Assembly (NCBI GenBank): GCA_964624465.1
Contig: CAZUZD010000359.1
Span: forward strand, 1-6,025
Source: CAZUZD01 sp964624465
GTDB lineage: Bacteria > Planctomycetota > Planctomycetia > Isosphaerales > Isosphaeraceae
Direction: 5' to 3'
Length of the DNA: 6,025 bases
Shown here: piece by piece, positions 5,254-6,025 of the stretch
Position numbering within the stretch: position 1 is the stretch's first letter
How the letters are laid out: every line of letters starts with the position of its first letter
Program-made: the position numbers and the translations under genes
Notes under the pieces: generated by a model
Seen by the model: only the letters and a program-made list of their open reading frames with translations
What the model was told of the DNA's origin: nothing
Databases searched by the model: none

Positions 5254-5868
5254 TCAGGAGCCGGCGGTCTCGTCGGTGTGGGTCGGGACGACCCAGAGCT
5301 TGACCTCGGCGGTGACGTCGTGGCCCAGGCTCAGGGCGATCGTGTAGAGGCCGAGCTCCTTGAGCGGGCCCTCGATGCGGACCATGTCCTCCTCGATCGG
5401 CACGCCGTCCTTGCGGAGGACCTCGGCGATCTGGGCGGAGTTGACCGAGCCGTAGAGGTGACCCTCGGCGTTGGCGTTGGCCTCGATCGTGATCGACCGC
5501 TGGGCGATCTGGGCGGCGAGGTTCTGGAGGTCGGCCTTGCGGGCCTCCTCGAGGGCGCGGAGCCGCTCACGGTGCTTGTCGACGATCCGCAGGTTGTGCG
5601 GGGTCGCGAAGGTGGCCAGGCCCTGGGGCAGGAGGTAGTTGCGGGCGTAGCCGGGGCGGACCTTGACGAGGTCGCCGGCGGTGCCGAGGAACGGGACCTT
5701 GTTGGTCAGCAGGACCTGCATGTACCCGTCCTTGGCGCGGGTCGGGTGGTTCCGACGGCGCTCGACGCCGGGCTGGCGGGGCGGACCGACGGGCTTGGCG
5801 CCGGCGGCCTTGGCCTTGGAGGAGGCCTTGGGCTTGGCCTTGGTCTTGGTGCTGGGCGTCTTGGCCAT
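5254..5868 (-). CDS. rplI: Large-subunit ribosomal protein L9 (bL9) with N-terminal extension
   Basis: L9 binds 23S rRNA near the base of the L1 stalk and helps keep reading frame and ribosome spacing. With the ATG at 5868 the product has 204 residues. Residues 50-204 are a complete L9. They hold the N-terminal rRNA-binding domain with the family signature (G-TA-G-DLVK-V-RP-GY-AR-NYL-LPQ-GLA), a long connecting helix (VDKHRERLRALEEARKADL) and the C-terminal domain (GHLYGSVNSAQIAEVL … EVKLWVVP). Residues 1-49 are an added Lys/Ala/Pro/Arg-rich tail whose third codon positions are nearly all G or C, so it looks translated. AGGAG lies 11 bases before 5868. A GTG at 5880 would overlap that site. 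The usual family start corresponds to an internal ATG at 5721, which has AAGGA seven bases upstream and could give a 155-residue form. ssb lies upstream and dnaB downstream. Confidence 0.95.
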   Translation of the reverse strand: MAKTPSTKTKAKPKASSKAKAAGAKPVGPPRQPGVERRRNHPTRAKDGYMQVLLTNKVPFLGTAGDLVKVRPGYARNYLLPQGLATFATPHNLRIVDKHRERLRALEEARKADLQNLAAQIAQRSITIEANANAEGHLYGSVNSAQIAEVLRKDGVPIEEDMVRIEGPLKELGLYTIALSLGHDVTAEVKLWVVPTHTDETAGS

Positions 5869-5995
5869 GGGACGGGTCACTCCTACAAATCGGCCGATCC
5901 ACGACGGGTCGGGCGGGTCGGGCGTCCGGGTTCAGGGGCAGGTCCGGTTCGGGCGATGGGCGATGCGCAGGGCAGGCCGGACGCCTCGGCCGGGT
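5869..5995. other. ssb–rplI intergenic region
   Basis: There is room for only 127 bases, and no rpsR is present, although many bacteria carry it between ssb and rplI. The region contains the rplI ribosome binding site AGGAG (5884-5880), a ten-base palindrome ATCGGCCGAT (5889-5898) just upstream of it, and a G-tract motif on the plus strand (5906-5922). A five-pair stem can be drawn right after the ssb stop (5975-5991), without a T-run. Confidence 0.5.
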
Positions 5996-6025
5996 TCAGA
6001 ACGGGATGTCGTCTTCCGCGCCGTT
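5996..6025 (-). CDS. ssb: Single-stranded DNA-binding protein SSB, C-terminal nine codons only
   Basis: The minus strand from the right edge reads NGAEDDIPF followed by TGA. The acidic tip ending in DDIPF is the hallmark of bacterial SSB. It is the docking site for many replication and repair partners, and its last Phe is needed for those contacts. The rest of the protein, including the OB fold, lies beyond the window. The position directly upstream of rplI and dnaB fits the common rpsF–ssb–rplI neighbourhood. The identification rests on nine residues plus context. Confidence 0.9.
   Translation of the reverse strand, partial: NGAEDDIPF

Noticed and set aside
3450..5303. 617-codon open frame on the plus strand
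   Set aside because: It lies antisense to dnaB, whose domains and catalytic motifs are complete. The plus-strand translation is low-complexity and Ala/Leu/Val/Asp/Arg-rich, as expected for the reverse of a GC-rich gene.
1..6025. tRNA, rRNA, CRISPR array, insertion sequence or defence cassette
   Set aside because: I read the gaps on both strands and saw no cloverleaf, regularly spaced repeats, transposase motif or terminal inverted repeats.

Overview
The window is very GC-rich, and all of its convincing genes lie on the minus strand. Three points suggest a planctomycete, probably of the Isosphaera/Singulisphaera type: the ssb–rplI–dnaB order, a Lys/Ala/Pro-rich N-terminal extension on ribosomal protein L9, and a HEAT-repeat gene beside a signal-peptide protein with a Pro/Ala-rich linker. 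This assignment is inferred from gene style and was not checked by any search.

Read in the direction of transcription (from high to low coordinates), the window starts with the last nine codons of ssb, which end in the classic DDIPF tail. Next come rplI (large-subunit protein L9) and dnaB (replicative helicase). Between rplI and dnaB is a 295-base gap with two GC-rich hairpins. One is followed by TTTT and looks like an intrinsic terminator or attenuator, and a weak promoter candidate lies after it. Downstream of dnaB is a 409-base gap holding a good sigma70-type promoter (TTGCCG, 17 bases, TATGAT) and a 21-codon ORF behind a perfect AGGAGG site. The gap leads to a 140-residue RbfA-like protein. 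After a 316-base gap rich in G-tracts comes a HEAT-repeat protein of about 501 residues. Last is the N-terminal part (227 codons) of an exported Pro/Ala-rich protein that runs off the left edge of the window.

Functionally, the right half is core replication and translation: SSB and DnaB act at the replication fork, L9 in the ribosome, and the RbfA-like protein probably in 30S maturation. The left half is lineage-flavoured accessory material: a repeat-protein scaffold and a secreted or periplasmic protein of unknown function. I see no mobile element, CRISPR array, tRNA, rRNA or defence cassette. The least ordinary part is the dnaB–RbfA-like leader, which combines a promoter, a small ORF with an ideal ribosome binding site, and hairpins.
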